From Nautilus pompilius (lineage: Eukaryota; Mollusca; Cephalopoda; Nautilida; Nautilidae), in the NCBI GenBank assembly GCA_018389105.1, contig JACATO010000095.1:186001-250000 (forward strand): a DNA stretch of 64,000 nt, written 5' to 3'. Made by a program: the position numbers and the translations under genes. Positions 41,380-53,900 of the stretch are shown here, in pieces. The notes beneath the pieces are model-generated. The model was given only the letters and a program-made list of their open reading frames with translations, searched no databases and had not been told where the DNA came from. Positions within the stretch are counted from its first letter, which is position 1, and each line of letters begins with the position of its first letter.

Positions 41380-43080
41380 GCTATCTTAGCAGCTTGTTAA
41401 TTCGAAGGCTGTTGAGATCTCATCAATCACGGGAACAACTCTCTCTCTGGTTGGGAGCGGCTGGTCTGCCGGAAAGGTAGGTAACACGAGCAGCCAGCTG
41501 GGACCATTAACAGGAGCCACTGGCGCAGGCTGGGATTCCCTGAATACTTCTTACCTCGGGGGAAACCAATCAGAGCTGACTGACTGACTGGGGGCCCGCC
41601 GATCGATAGGACGGCCACCGACGCCAGACCTGCTCGGTGCTCCCACCTACTACGGCACCCGGACATTCTTCTATAAAGGTAAGCGAATTCTTCGTCGTCG
41701 TAATGAGCGGGGGGGGGAGAATTAGATTACTGCCTCGAGAATCATCGAAAACGTGAGATTTCTTTGGATGTTGGACAGCAGACCGAACGAAGGGGGGGGG
41801 ATACTTTTCTCTCCTGTCCTCGTGATTTTTGTGTTGGATTAAGGCGATGCTGGTATCTCGGGATTGTGTAATCCCGGCTATGGGGGAGAGACCCTGATAG
41901 TCGGTCTGCGGCATTTATGTCCGCAAACCCTGCGAGCGGGCACCAAACACGGAGGTGAGGTGAAACTCGTTTATCCGGATGCCTCCCTCCCGAAAGTTTC
42001 ACAGCTCAACTAGGAACCGTGTTGTTGGTATTCTAAACAACATTCGAAAGTTGCTTCTTAATCTACTGCTCCAACCAAAATTGTGGCATCAACGGCTCGC
42101 GGTTCTAGCTAATCCGAAGCAGAGTCCACGTCGAGATCCAAAATCTATTCCTTGGGGATCAGTGACACCGGAAAATAGGCGACTTGTGACGTTCAGCAGG
42201 AATCGAACGACAGGAGGGGGGTGTGTCCCCGCTTTCCGTCCATCTTGTTAAAAGAAGAGAGAAGATCTCGACTTTCTGCGATTTCGGTGTTGAGTTGGGG
42301 CAGCCAGTTTCGACACGACAGGGGTACCCCTTCCATGTATTGGATATTTGCTTTGTCTGGAGCGATAGCATCTCGAGGTCGCCGCCCCGGCCCTGCTCAT
42401 TTAGCCAGCCGAGCTTTGGGAGACCTCGCCCCGATTTGCTTTAAGTATATGATCTTTTTTCCTCTCTAGAATGTGTTGGCTGGACACGCCCACGGTTTTA
42501 ACATGTAATTTATCACAGATTCACTGTCTAGGGCCACAGCAAAGCCCCAAGCCAGGAGGCGGAGAGTTCCTGAATTCTCAGTGTCAACCATTGATGCTGG
42601 CTGAGGCTGTTCCGTAAGGTCGTTGCTGCGCTAGGCGATCTGGGACTTTATGTTAGTCATCAGTGTCTTCCAAGCGATCCGCGGAGGTAGCGCCATCTAG
42701 CGGAACAGCGCAGGTTGTCGATGTCCACTCGACGTTGACCGGCGACAGACGCAAACCCCTCACCCCTGACTGACGCTGGCTCCACCAGATCCCTTTACTT
42801 TCTGGCACATTGGTAGCTGATGGTGTAAATTTTGTCGCTGAACATCACAGTTCATCTGTCCGGTGGAGGGCAGCCATTGTAAACCTGTTTCTAGCAGTTC
42901 AGGCAGGAAGCCGCCATTCTTTGGGACGCAGCCTCATCACAAGGATTCGCTGGCTGGTTCAGAGCCGTCGTTTCTCGCGTTCTGTCGATGGATGGTATGA
43001 GGTGGTGTCGCCTCCTATACCAGACCACTGTGGCGAGAGAATTCTAAGGACCTTCTGCGCAGCTTAGCTACTTCACCATT
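41380..43080. promoter_or_regulatory. CpG-rich segment, possible promoter or 5' exon region
   Basis: About 1.7 kb with many CpG dinucleotides and GC content far above the surrounding AT-rich DNA, with sharp edges. It lies between the dynein stop and the first coding exon of the next plus-strand gene. It contains donor-like sites, such as CGGAAAGGTAGGT near 41470 and ATAAAGGTAAGCG near 41677, that could end non-coding first exons. Several open frames of 60-115 codons exist on both strands, but none has a recognised motif; such frames are expected in GC-rich DNA. An inserted GC-rich repeat is the main alternative. Confidence 0.4.
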
Positions 43081-43808
43081 CCGTATTTTAAAGGTTACAC
43101 CACATATCTGGAACAGTGTTTCTAAATGTCTACTTTTAGCTAGAAGAATAAATTAAAGAAACAACATTTTCTTAACTCCATCTTTCATAAAACTGCTCCT
43201 TAAATGTACTTGTTGACATTGTGTATAAAACACCATTTGAGATATATCCTCTCATGTGTGTTGAGGTGGGTTAGGGTTCCTCGTTAACTTTAATAAAGAA
43301 GCATAAAACTAGTTAAGCCAACTCTTCACCAACGAATTTTTTCCTGCGTCTGAGGCAGTTTTTTTTTTTTTTCAGTGTAACTAGCAGAGGTATTGTTTGT
43401 TTATTACTTTCACTTGAAAATTTGTATGGAATTAATGTCCTCCTACAAATTGAGTGCAGAACATTGAAAAACTGGAATCAAAAATAATTACAAAATGCCA
43501 GATGGCGTTAAATTAACAAACCGCACTTCTATTTATTCGCGCTTTGTTGTTGTTTTTTTTTAGTGAAGAGAGAAGGGTAATCGATGATTAAACTTTAAAA
43601 AACCTCTTAGTTAATAGTGTGCGCTATGCGGAAGGAAATCTTAACGTGGTGAGGGCCAGCCTCGTTACTGCTGTTTATATTTCGATCTCCAGCTTATACA
43701 CTCTTTTAATTTACGAAAGCCCTGCGTTTTTTAATGGCAGAATCAGAAAGAAGATTCCCTTTGTGTTCTGGTCATAGTTTCTTTACACGCTGTGTGACAC
43801 CATCGATC
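43081..43808. other. Stretch between CpG-rich segment and minisatellite
   Basis: No gene or repeat recognised. Confidence 0.45.
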
Positions 43809-44044
43809 GGGTTACTCGGCTACTTTAATAGTGTCAGTTAACCACTTCATGGTCTGAAGCGTTGTTCAGCTACCTTAATGGTGTCAGTTAACCACTTCAT
43901 GGTCTGAAGCCTGTTACTCGGCTACCTTAATGGTGTCAGTTAACCATTTCATCATGGTCTGAAGCCTGTTACTCGGCTACCTTAATGGTGTCAGTTAACC
44001 ATTTCATCATGGTCTGAAGCCTGTTACTCGGCTACCTTAATGGG
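43809..44044 (+). repeat. Minisatellite, about 51-55-bp unit, more than four copies
   Basis: The unit GTTACTCGGCTACCTTAATG, then GTGTCAGTTAACC, then TTCATGGTCTGAAGC, repeats four times with a partial fifth. The third and fourth copies carry an extra ATC and are almost identical, so the array probably grew by local duplication. Confidence 0.95.
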
Positions 44045-44880
44045 ATGGCTGATGTATTGATCATGAAAACTATGTGGTCATTTGAACAGAATGGAATGAA
44101 CTTGTGAAGACAAAAATTTTTTTTTAAATTTCTGCTATGATTTGTATAAAAGTGTCTGTTGGAAAACGAGGTTCTTCAAACTGCTAAGACTGATGAGAAG
44201 ACCACGTTTAAAGATAGGAAATTACATAGCTAAAACGATGGTAGGTGACCAAGTATAAGATTAGGCCACAATGAAATGTCTTAATCAGATTATGTTAATT
44301 CAATACTGATGTGGAATATTTTGACAAAAAATAAGTCGTTTTCTTTTCAAATTAAATGTTATGACTTTTCAATGAAATTATAAAAGAAAAAAATCAAAGT
44401 CTCAAAATGCACTAATTGTAATTTTAAATTTCAAAACTTTTCTGTGGGGAGATTCTGCTCGCAGATAATTAAACTATGCAAACAAAATCATTAAGTTAGA
44501 TTTACAAACATCTTCAAAGTAGCTGCTACTAGGCCGAGATGTGGAGAGTAATGATGCTGGCCATAAAAATCGAGATGCCTGTCTCTGTGTTGTACTGCAC
44601 AATAGTTCTCTCATTACATTATAGTTTAAAACAGTTTCAAAAAAGTCACCAACAGCTATTTAATTTAATAATTCCATCTATGCACAGTTAAAGTGATGTC
44701 AGCAGCAGGCGCTAAGCGGGGTGAACGTCCTGCCAAGAATTAAACACGTTAACAAAAGACCCACTGCACCAGAAATATTAGAATCAACAGCAGTACCAAA
44801 GTTTACCATTCAGATTTCATGAATCATTTCTGACAGGATGGATACACAGTACTGGCTAAATCCCCTTTGTTAGCCATAGG
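44045..44880. other. AT-rich intergenic stretch
   Basis: No coding or repeat signature recognised. Confidence 0.5.

Positions 44881-44936
<56 letters not shown>
44881..44936 (+). repeat. (ATC)n microsatellite
   Basis: About 18 perfect ATC units. Confidence 0.97.
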
Positions 44937-45089
44937 ACCTTTCAGTAGGCCTCAAGCCATCATGGCTTCGTCTCACTGGAGTTCTTTAATCCAATCTCAG
45001 ACCTGTTAAAGAGAAGAATGCTTGAACAACTTTCAGTATTGTGCATTAATCGTTAATCCATTGTAGTTTGTTAAATGACAATGATGGAG

Positions 45090-45310
45090 AGCATGCAGTA
45101 GTCCAGGAGACTGCTGAGATCGAGGGTTAAGTTCAAATTCCTGTTGACTTGCTTTGGCAGACCTCTCTAACATGGCTTCTTATATTTTCCCCAAGCTGGT
45201 CGCGTGAACATCCTCTGGACATTTGTTTCCTCTCACATCCAAAAAAAAAATCCATGAAGAGCCCCAGTAGAGATTCCCTGCCCTTTCCCAATCCAGATTA
45301 GGTCACCACA
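45090..45310 (+). repeat. Possible tRNA-derived SINE
   Basis: GTTCAAATTCC (45131-45141) fits a pol III B box, with an A-box-like GCAGTAGTCCAGGAGAC upstream. TGTTTCCTCTCACATCC downstream is followed by an A-run. The pattern resembles the reversed element near 53.5-53.9 kb (B box, then a TTTCCTC segment). No duplication of the insertion site seen. Confidence 0.4.
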
Positions 45311-47854
45311 GGTTGGAGGGACTCAACCCGTACGTTTACACTGAAAAGGGAGAATGTCCATTCAGAAGTCATTTCCATGAGTCAGACAAAATAGCATAAA
45401 TATGGAATTAATAATATCTTTCTATGTGCCTCGTGAAAGACTAGAACATGTTTTAGGATGGATGCAACAAAAATTGTATAATAGCATGGTCCATATTTTT
45501 GCCATAGTTCAGTCAATTTTTCCTTCAGATATGCAACATGTTGGAGGTCCTGTTCTATCACAGTTGGCAACCAAGGCGCTTCCAGACATATCAGGTACCC
45601 AGGGAAGAACCCGCAGACTCTCTCGTCTCTTTAATGGGGTGGGGTGACAAATGGCACAATTTATTTTGCAATAAATATCTTGGAACTGGAAAAGCCCTTG
45701 GTTTTAAAAGTGGTATCAGGTGATTAAAAAAAGATACGTATGTATGCAAAAGACTTGAGACATCCCTCCAGTCTTTCCATCGTTGGCTACACTATTGCAC
45801 TAAAACCGCCGTCTTGAGATGTGGGCTACAGGCTGGCCCCTTGAAATGCTCACTTTTATCAATTTAACATTAATTTACAAATCTAAAACTACTGTAGTCA
45901 AAGAACAGAAAAAATGTCCAAAATTCTATAGTTTGTGTATTCTTGGCTTTACATTAGCCTTTGTAGAGCCATACATCGATTGTAGCCCAGCTGTACATTG
46001 TGACATTTATGACATTAGCGATGTCTGCGAGTCTTGCTTGTGGTTGGACCCTGGTTTGTTCTGTAACCACTGATAACCGTTTTGGTTGATGGTTAGCTTC
46101 TCTTTCATTTGCTTGACGAAAATTAGCAATGGTGCTATGCATTGTCCCATTTGTGAGTCCTATCTGCCTTTCACTTTGACCAGAATCACATGCTCATGAA
46201 TGAATGGTGACATGTAGCCCTATTGTCTCATGACCCCCTTTTTATTTATACATGAACTTGTAGACATCACAGGGTGTTCCATTATTTTTATGGGCACTCA
46301 TCTTATTCTTTATAATTGTACAAACAGCTTCTTAAAGATGTGACACTGCTAAAGGTGCCCGGCTGAAGAAATGCAGTCAGATTGAGCTATCATCCTCCCA
46401 TCTGTTCCGGATACAAAAGCAAAGCAAAGCTTTTACCTGTCTTAAATAATTGAAGACCAAGCCACGTTGTGGCTAACTTTCAGTTCATGATACCAGGTGA
46501 GCTTGTTCTTTTTACAGAATCATGTTGTGTCCCTTCTCTCCCGACATTACAAGATGTCTAGAGGATGTTGTTATTTTTCAAAAAGGAAAGTGGTTGTACA
46601 TAGTATTTGATTTACTGAGAGTTCATGGCGACAGACTGATAATAATGGCAGCGTCCATTGCACTGTGTCTGTGCTAGAGAAAAGGGCAGGGATATATTGT
46701 TTCTGGCACTGCACTCACAATAACTGGTGTGTTCCACAGTGGTTTAGATGAGAGTAAGAAACAAAACTTGTTTTGAAAGTATCATTTGGCTGAATCACAG
46801 TTTCAAAATGGCTTCAGGCAGTTCGTCGCTTTGTACTGGTGTCTGATGGGAACCCCTGGATGGCCCCTGTGGAACAGCATAGAAAAGAGAGGCTGTGGTA
46901 TAGGGGAGTGGGTCAGAATGCCATTCCTGGAGTAAAATAATTACAATTTAGAAAAATTTTTGTTGAAAGATTGCCCTTTTTTGTGCATGAGTTGGAGTTT
47001 ACTTTATCATATTTCCTAAGTAAGATGGACTTTATTATAGATATATTTGTTTCTAGTTAGAGGTTATCTAGCTCAGGTAGGGATGGTAGTGTCTTGTGAA
47101 ATCACTGTATTCCCTCCATATTGGATTGTATTGAAATACGGAGGGTGCTAACCAGTGAACAATATCAACATGAAATATGGGATTAGCAGGCATCAGTCGA
47201 AAACCTTGGATGGCACCATAGACCCTATCGAGAAATCCATGGCAGACACTTTCTCACAGTTATGAGATGGCTAAGATGATGTAGGCTAATGCTAAACTAC
47301 GAAAAGTACCAGTTCAACATTCTGGCAATATTACTCATGTGGGTCTGGAGGAGGAGAAAAATATAGCAGTAAACACAGAACTGGTGCATCTGTGCTGCCA
47401 ACTACTATTGCAAGACCAAGAGGCGATATCCAAACAGTTCTGAGAGTGTACCAACAATAGTAACGCAGTGCTGGAGATCTCAAAGGCAGAGGTGGATTGA
47501 TGTTCCTAAGGTATTTGGATCCTATGATGAAGTAATGATGCAATGTACTCAAACTGAACGACTGAATCAAGATCAGCAGAGATTTTAAAATGCTGTGTCA
47601 TTGTAAATTTTATCAGTTGATTTTGTTTGTACCTAAAACTAGTGTCCTCTTAATAAGAAGAGGAATGTAGTGTAATCGCATGTCTGCATATTAGACTTTG
47701 ATACCTTAGTGGAGGAGGGAGGAGGAATGTGTGGAGGCACAGCAAAATGGAGTATGAAAGAGGTAAACATTAATTAGCTTGATCGGATTCAACTTTATCA
47801 TCTAATTTATGGAATATAATTATATAATACTACAACTTTTTTATTTTTTAACAG
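45311..47854. other. Intergenic or upstream intron DNA of the 230-residue gene
   Basis: Several short open frames (for example 45402-45647 plus, 45954-46142 minus) have no recognised motif. The minus-strand one is weakly reminiscent of a Tc1 DNA-binding region. If the next gene has non-coding exons near 41-43 kb, this is intron. Confidence 0.4.
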
Positions 47855-47983
47855 AGATGCCTTGACTAGCATGGAGAGACAGGTCATCAGCCCTGTCTCA
47901 GAGCCAGTTGTCTTGGAAACGGCCAGTCTAGGAGAGACAGAAATTTTCAATGTGACACGAGAGAGCTGCTTGCAGGATGAGAG
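47855..47983 (+). CDS. Unrecognised membrane protein gene, first visible coding exon
   Basis: Acceptor TTAACAG, donor GTAGGA. In frame it reads DALTSMERQVISPVSEPVVL and ends two bases into an Arg codon. The ATG at 47871 is the likely start unless an upstream coding exon exists. Confidence 0.7.
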
Positions 47984-50900
47984 GTAGGAAGCAGAGCTCA
48001 TTAGCTGTGCTGTGAAGTGGACTTGTCTGAAACTCAGGCTCTGCAGTCAGAGAGAAACGATAAAACAGACAGAATGGCCAAGTGCAAATCACTGTGCATT
48101 AAGACTCTCTTCTTTTCTCCAGATATTTTTTAAAAATTTGTAAAGCTTGAGTCAGTGATGCTGCTGCTTTTACTTCATCTTTAATGATGGATGATATCTA
48201 GAACCAGTCATGACATTTACATGACATTTGCATGACATTTACTATCATTCAAACATGGTTTTTGTGGTGGTCATAAAAGGCTAACTTCTGTCCAGTAATT
48301 CTTGGCACATCGTGCTACATTTTTGCGCGGTGGGCCAAAGTGCGAGATCACATTGTGATGTGATTTTCTTGGTTACATTAGGACCAAAGTATTTCACATC
48401 TGCATAGTAGGTCACATGATAAAAACTATGATACAGTAAGTAATCATTGGGCTCTGTTTGCAAAAGATTTAGATTATATTTCAAACAGATCAAAAAAGAG
48501 AACCCTCCCCATTTTAAGTAAAACTTTAGTATCAATCTGAGGAATTGCATGAAAGTTTTTCTTTTTTTTTAATTTAAGCTTTCTATATAGATTTTTTTCT
48601 TCAAATTATAAACTGGTGATATACAAGGTAAAACTTTCTGACTTGGCTATTTAAAACTATTGCAACTTCACCATTCACTACATTGCCTAAGATGGATCAT
48701 TATACTTTGTTTGAAACTAGCAGAAATTCTTGCTCTTCTTTGTCAATTAAACCAGCAATTAGCAACCACCTTATAATACATTAGTTTCCAAAAGTTAAGC
48801 AATGAACAAAAATATTTCCAAAATTGTTTTTATTTACCAAATGTTCAGCATTAACTTTTTTCATGAAACAACTTTTATCAAAGAAATATGTAAATGGATT
48901 CCATTAGAACTATGTAAATTAGCTTTGATATAAAGACTTGAAAAAAAAAACTGGCTTGTGTTCTTTATATCAGCTTTAGCTTTGTTCAGACTTTTGTTTT
49001 GAAGGGCAACATTATAGATGAGTAATCAAATGTGTTTTGGAGATTTTCTAACACAGAACTATTGGTCAGTTAGAAACTAGACAATTGTGGACCAAGGTGG
49101 TGGAGTGATTAAGTGTGAACAGCTATGACGATGATGTCTGGATTATTTCAAGGCCAACCACAGGTCACAGCTCAAGAAAATGATCAATGTCACTTTTGGC
49201 TCTGAAGTATAAATTCAACATCAAACCATCTTTTGATTCTCTCTAAGCCACGAACCATATGCAGGAGACTGCATGAAAGATAGCTCTATGCAAAACAACT
49301 CATGGTGTGTATCCTCTTGACCTGCTGCCATAAACAGGAGTGGCTGAACTAGTGCCATAAATGTACTGCTTGAACACCACATGACTGGATCCATGTTCTC
49401 TACTGATGAGTCAATATTTAGCCTACAATGTAACTTATGATGCATACTTATCTGGAGAGAATGTGGAACATGCAACTTCTCTACAATCATTATGGCAGAA
49501 ATTGCTATGTTGGCAGAGGTATAAAGGTCTGCCATAGATTTCATTGGTTTGTTGTACTGACCTGCATGTGTTTTAGGGATATACCTTGATTGCAGTAAAG
49601 TACAGAGATGAGATTCTGGATTCCTGTATCAGACCATTTGCATGTGCAGTAGGAAATAACTTCATTTAAATTGGCAATAATACTCATCCAAATAGGACAC
49701 ATGTAATTGACCAATATCTTCAAGGCTAAACCATTACCCATATGATATGACCAGCATGTTCTCCTGAGCTCAATCTTATTGAGATTTTATTACTTAGTGA
49801 TTTTGTTGATGGGGTAAAAGCAGCATGCAGAATCACCGAGTCATATGTTTTTGTCAGCGGTGGGCACACATCCTACTGACTGCCTGTAATTAATTTTTGT
49901 TTATATGTTAGAATTTCTTGTTTCCTGATTTGTTCTTGCTTATTTTCCTTTACACCTCCTAAAATTTATTTGTTATTTACATATTTCTTTGATAAAAGTT
50001 GTTACATGAAGAGGAGTTTGTGCTGATCATTTGATGAATAAAACTTTAGTCATTTTGGAATTTTTTTGCATTGTTGCTGGACTTTTTCAAACCAGTTTAA
50101 ATTATAAAGCTAAGATTTCACCAGGTAATGTTGACTCTGGCTCCACAGTGTACAATTTCAGGGAAACTGTGTCTGTCTGTCTCTCTCTCTCAAATGGTAT
50201 GGATCTTTTCTGTTTAAGTTCTATAAACAGAAATCTCTCTCAAGAGCAGGGCTTACCCAAATCTAAATCATTTTCAGAAACGTGAGCCATCACCCGGTAG
50301 AAAATGTCAGTTACAGGAAGTAAAGCAATGATCACACACCAACTCTTAGCACATAGAATTTGACCATTTGAATTTGATATATTTTATCACTATTATTAAA
50401 TTATTGATATTTTAAATTGTTTCTATCAGGATAGTTGAAGGACTGCTCATTTTTGTGCGGATAATTTTATTAATCTTGATTTTATTGATGATGGTTCTGA
50501 TGCCAGTTAGAACTCTCCATTTTTTGGCACAAACTGACTGCCAATCAGCTTTGTTGGTCTTGATCTCTCTACAGTGCCAGGTGATTTGATATCCGCATCT
50601 CTCTTTTAATATGCTGTAATAAAATCCGTGAGCTAATTTGGTTAAGGAATAAATTGTTTTCTTTAACATCTGATTTGAGTGTTTTGTGTTAGAAATCCCG
50701 AGTATTTGGTGCAGGCTGGATTAAAACTTAGCAGCACTATCCTAGGGGTGATGGCAGGAAAAATTTATTGATAATTCTGTAACAACAGTCCAACACATGT
50801 CAAATAGCTTAGCTATGCCACCAACATTCCCTCAATGTTTTAGGAACATAATGGAAGTTGATAACTGTAAAGCACAACTGTCATAAAGATTGCCTTTAGT

Positions 50901-53900
50901 ATTTTTTGTGTGAGTCACCGGTGAGCACATAAACCTGGCTTAAGCATGGAAGTTCATACTGCAGTTAGCACCAGAACGTGGATTAATATATTATAGGATG
51001 GCAACTAATGTTTAAGCTACAGGGTGATGTTTAGACCTGTGTTTCGCTGAGTTAATACACCTGATTACAGCAATTTTAGTGTGAAGTGAAGTAAATCTAA
51101 ATGCAGCAACAGTTTAAATTTTTAAATGCACGTACTTCTGTATGGTTTACTCTGCAGAATGACTGATAGAGAGGAGTTATAGTATCTATCATAGACAGTT
51201 TAGATGTGGAGTACTTGTTGTTTTTAGCCATGTTGGAATCCATCAGCCATTCTACTCCTGTTTTCCAGGCAGGTTTTTTATGTGCGCACCACTGAAGAAC
51301 TGCGAGAACTGACGAAATGTCTGCTGGGTAAAACTCTGCTGCTCAGGGTGAACGCCCTTCACACAGACTTCTCTACCAAGGACGCTGTGGAGAGACTCTC
51401 CTCCTGGGAAGGTTGGTGAAGAACTGACATCATCCATCTAATGTAGCTTTTCTACAATAAATGGAAAAAAAAAATCAATATGTTTTCCAACAGCCTCAAG
51501 CCATCTTTAGAATAGTAATTGGAAAGATTCTTGGAGTATGATTACAGATATCAAACATTTTGACAGATGGCCTGTGGTAGTAATTTTCAATACTTCTGAG
51601 AGCTGTAATTTGTTTCAGTTTCATTTCACATCATGAATCGGATAAACAACTAATATCCTGTATCCAGTGACAGTGGTTGACTCAGCTGGGCTTCTTTGAA
51701 AACAGTCAAGAAATTTCTTGTACAGAGTAAGAAAAAAAATGAATAATAAATTTTTTTTTTTCCTGTGCTCTGCTAATCAATAATCATTCAAGTTTTTCAC
51801 TACCTTTGTTACCTGTCAGCTAAATTAATAATAGGAAACATTAACTTCCAGAGAAAGTGATGACAGTTTTACTCTGTGCAGCACATTTCATACAAATCAT
51901 CCTTTAAAAAATAGCTTTTAATTTCAACTCTATATTTATTGCAGATATTATCCCTTTACAGTTGTCCCCCGGTATTCATGGGGGTTACATTCCTAGAGCA
52001 CCCGCGAATATTGGACGTGGACCATAAAAATGCCTATAAACATCAAAATATAACAAAATATAATTAAAAAAATATAAGTAAATATATAATAATAATTTAA
52101 TAAAAAACACAACACTCAGAGAAATACTCGAGATAGCTACACGTGGTAAACTGGAGTGATGTGGGGCTGTTGGGCTGCATCTGCCTGAGACAGTGCCTCG
52201 TGGGCAGCAGCCAATCAGCAGCAAGGAGAAATGAATACCGCTCTCCGATTGGCTACTTTCAAACCGCCAGCCAATAGCGTGAGCGTTAAAAAGCGTGAAA
52301 AAATATATATTGCCACGAAAAAAGCCATAAAAATATCGCGGAAAATATTTGCGATTCCATGAATATGCGGGGGTTTCCATGAACAATTATTAGTTAGGTT
52401 CTGAGGAAAATTCCGCGAATAACCGGGGCCGCGATTACGTGGGGGTCGACTGTATTTACTTTTTTTCTAATAGGTAAAAACATTTGTAGGAAGGGAAGCT
52501 TTGAAAAGGGTGGTGTAGGTAGTGTCACACGTGTTTAAAAACTAAGTAAGTGCCAGTCCCTTAAATCCACCAGTTGTGTGTGGATGGTGGTTGGTTTTTT
52601 CTAAAATATACGTCTTTTCATCTTAGTTGTAAAATGTGTCAGAAAAACCAAATGGCACTGGCTAATATTTAGTAGTAAATGTGCCATTGAGTTCAGAATC
52701 CAAATTGAGGAGAGCCTCTCTTCATCTGTGGAACCTCAAGTGAAGGAGATTGACTGGACTTGAGTCGCCACCAACCAGGTTAACCATGTAAAGGCGGGTG
52801 GCCAAGACACAATAATGTAAACAAAGAATATTTGTGTGAATGATACAGCAAAAGCCTGATGGTGTGGAGTCAACTTAAAGAACATAGATTGTTCTTGTCT
52901 TCTGTGGAATCTGCATAAATGTTCAGATCTACTGTCTTGTCATTTTAAAAAGCTTGAACAATGAAGTTTTAGAAAAATAGTTATATATATATATTTTTTT
53001 TTTTCCTATTTAACACAATTTAGTTGAATTAACTATAGATAGAGGTTGGAACCTGAAGTATACCTTGTTGTATTTAGTAACTGAATTAACACAAACTTTT
53101 CAAGTTAAAGTTAACTTTGAACAAAAGGAAGCCTAAAAGAAAAGCAGAATAAATAAAATTTGATTCCAAATTTCTTTATCTTGGAACATCAGAAAAAATT
53201 TTTTAAATTGTCAGATCAGCTTTGATTGCAGGGTATTTTCTCTTGCTCATTAGTAAATGGTGGGAGAAAAAGTCTTTAATTTGCTATTTTGTAGTTTGTA
53301 ACATACTAATTGTGAAGATTTTTTTGAAGTAGTTTTGTTGTGCAGTAAGATTGATTGGCCATTCTAGTAGTTAAACCACTTATGTTGTACATATGTAGTA
53401 AGTTCACTGAGGAACTTGTAGGCTGTGATTACTTGTTGAAAGAATCAGTCCCAAGTTGTGGTGCTTACATTGGTAATAAGGTTGCATGGCAGGGATTATT
53501 ATAACTGTTCTTATTTTTCTTGTCATGGGATGAAATCACATCACCCAGAATAGACATATGTGCTCGGTTCTCTCTCTGTGGCATGTGCTGCAGCATCCGT
53601 AGGAGATCTACAGCCAGAAGCATTTCCACCATAACTCAGGTGAGATCCTGAAAAGGTAGGTTTAATGGTATTCCCAAGACAAACTCATGCTGAAGAATCT
53701 CAGTAGGGACATCAGTCTACTACTGATGTCTCTGCTAGAACCCTTCAAACTTAAATGTTTGAGGAAACTGGAGAAAACCCTTAAGGACAGCTGGTGAAGA
53801 AATCTGGCTAGGAAGGGGTTAGCCAAACCAGATGACTGATCCAGTGGAATTTGAATCTGGCCCTTGACTTTAGCTGTCCAGTACTCTAACTGGGTGTGTC

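Noticed and set aside
41570-42469. Several 60-115-codon open frames on both strands in the CpG-rich segment
   Set aside because: They overlap each other in many frames and have no domain, splice continuity or repeat-protein motif. CpG-rich sequence naturally has few stop codons.
44881-44936. ATC repeat as a CRISPR-like or regulatory array
   Set aside because: It is a plain trinucleotide microsatellite without spacers, in a eukaryotic genome.
45402-45723. Open frames with splice-like borders (TTCAG near 45527 and CAGGTACCC near 45594)
   Set aside because: Neither frame can be linked in phase to the gene at 47855 with evidence, and no protein similarity was recognised. Left as unproven.
45954-46142. 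Minus-strand open frame faintly like a Tc1 DNA-binding region
   Set aside because: The resemblance is weak, no catalytic motif follows on that strand, and the nearby CAGGGTGTTCCATTATTTTT end faces the wrong way.
49221-49741. Two adjacent minus-strand open frames of 107 and 66 codons
   Set aside because: They lie opposite the decayed Tc1 transposase, whose motifs are on the plus strand.
51985-52386. 133-codon minus-strand open frame inside the pogo-like element
   Set aside because: It comes from the inverted-repeat structure and low-complexity sequence, with no transposase motif.
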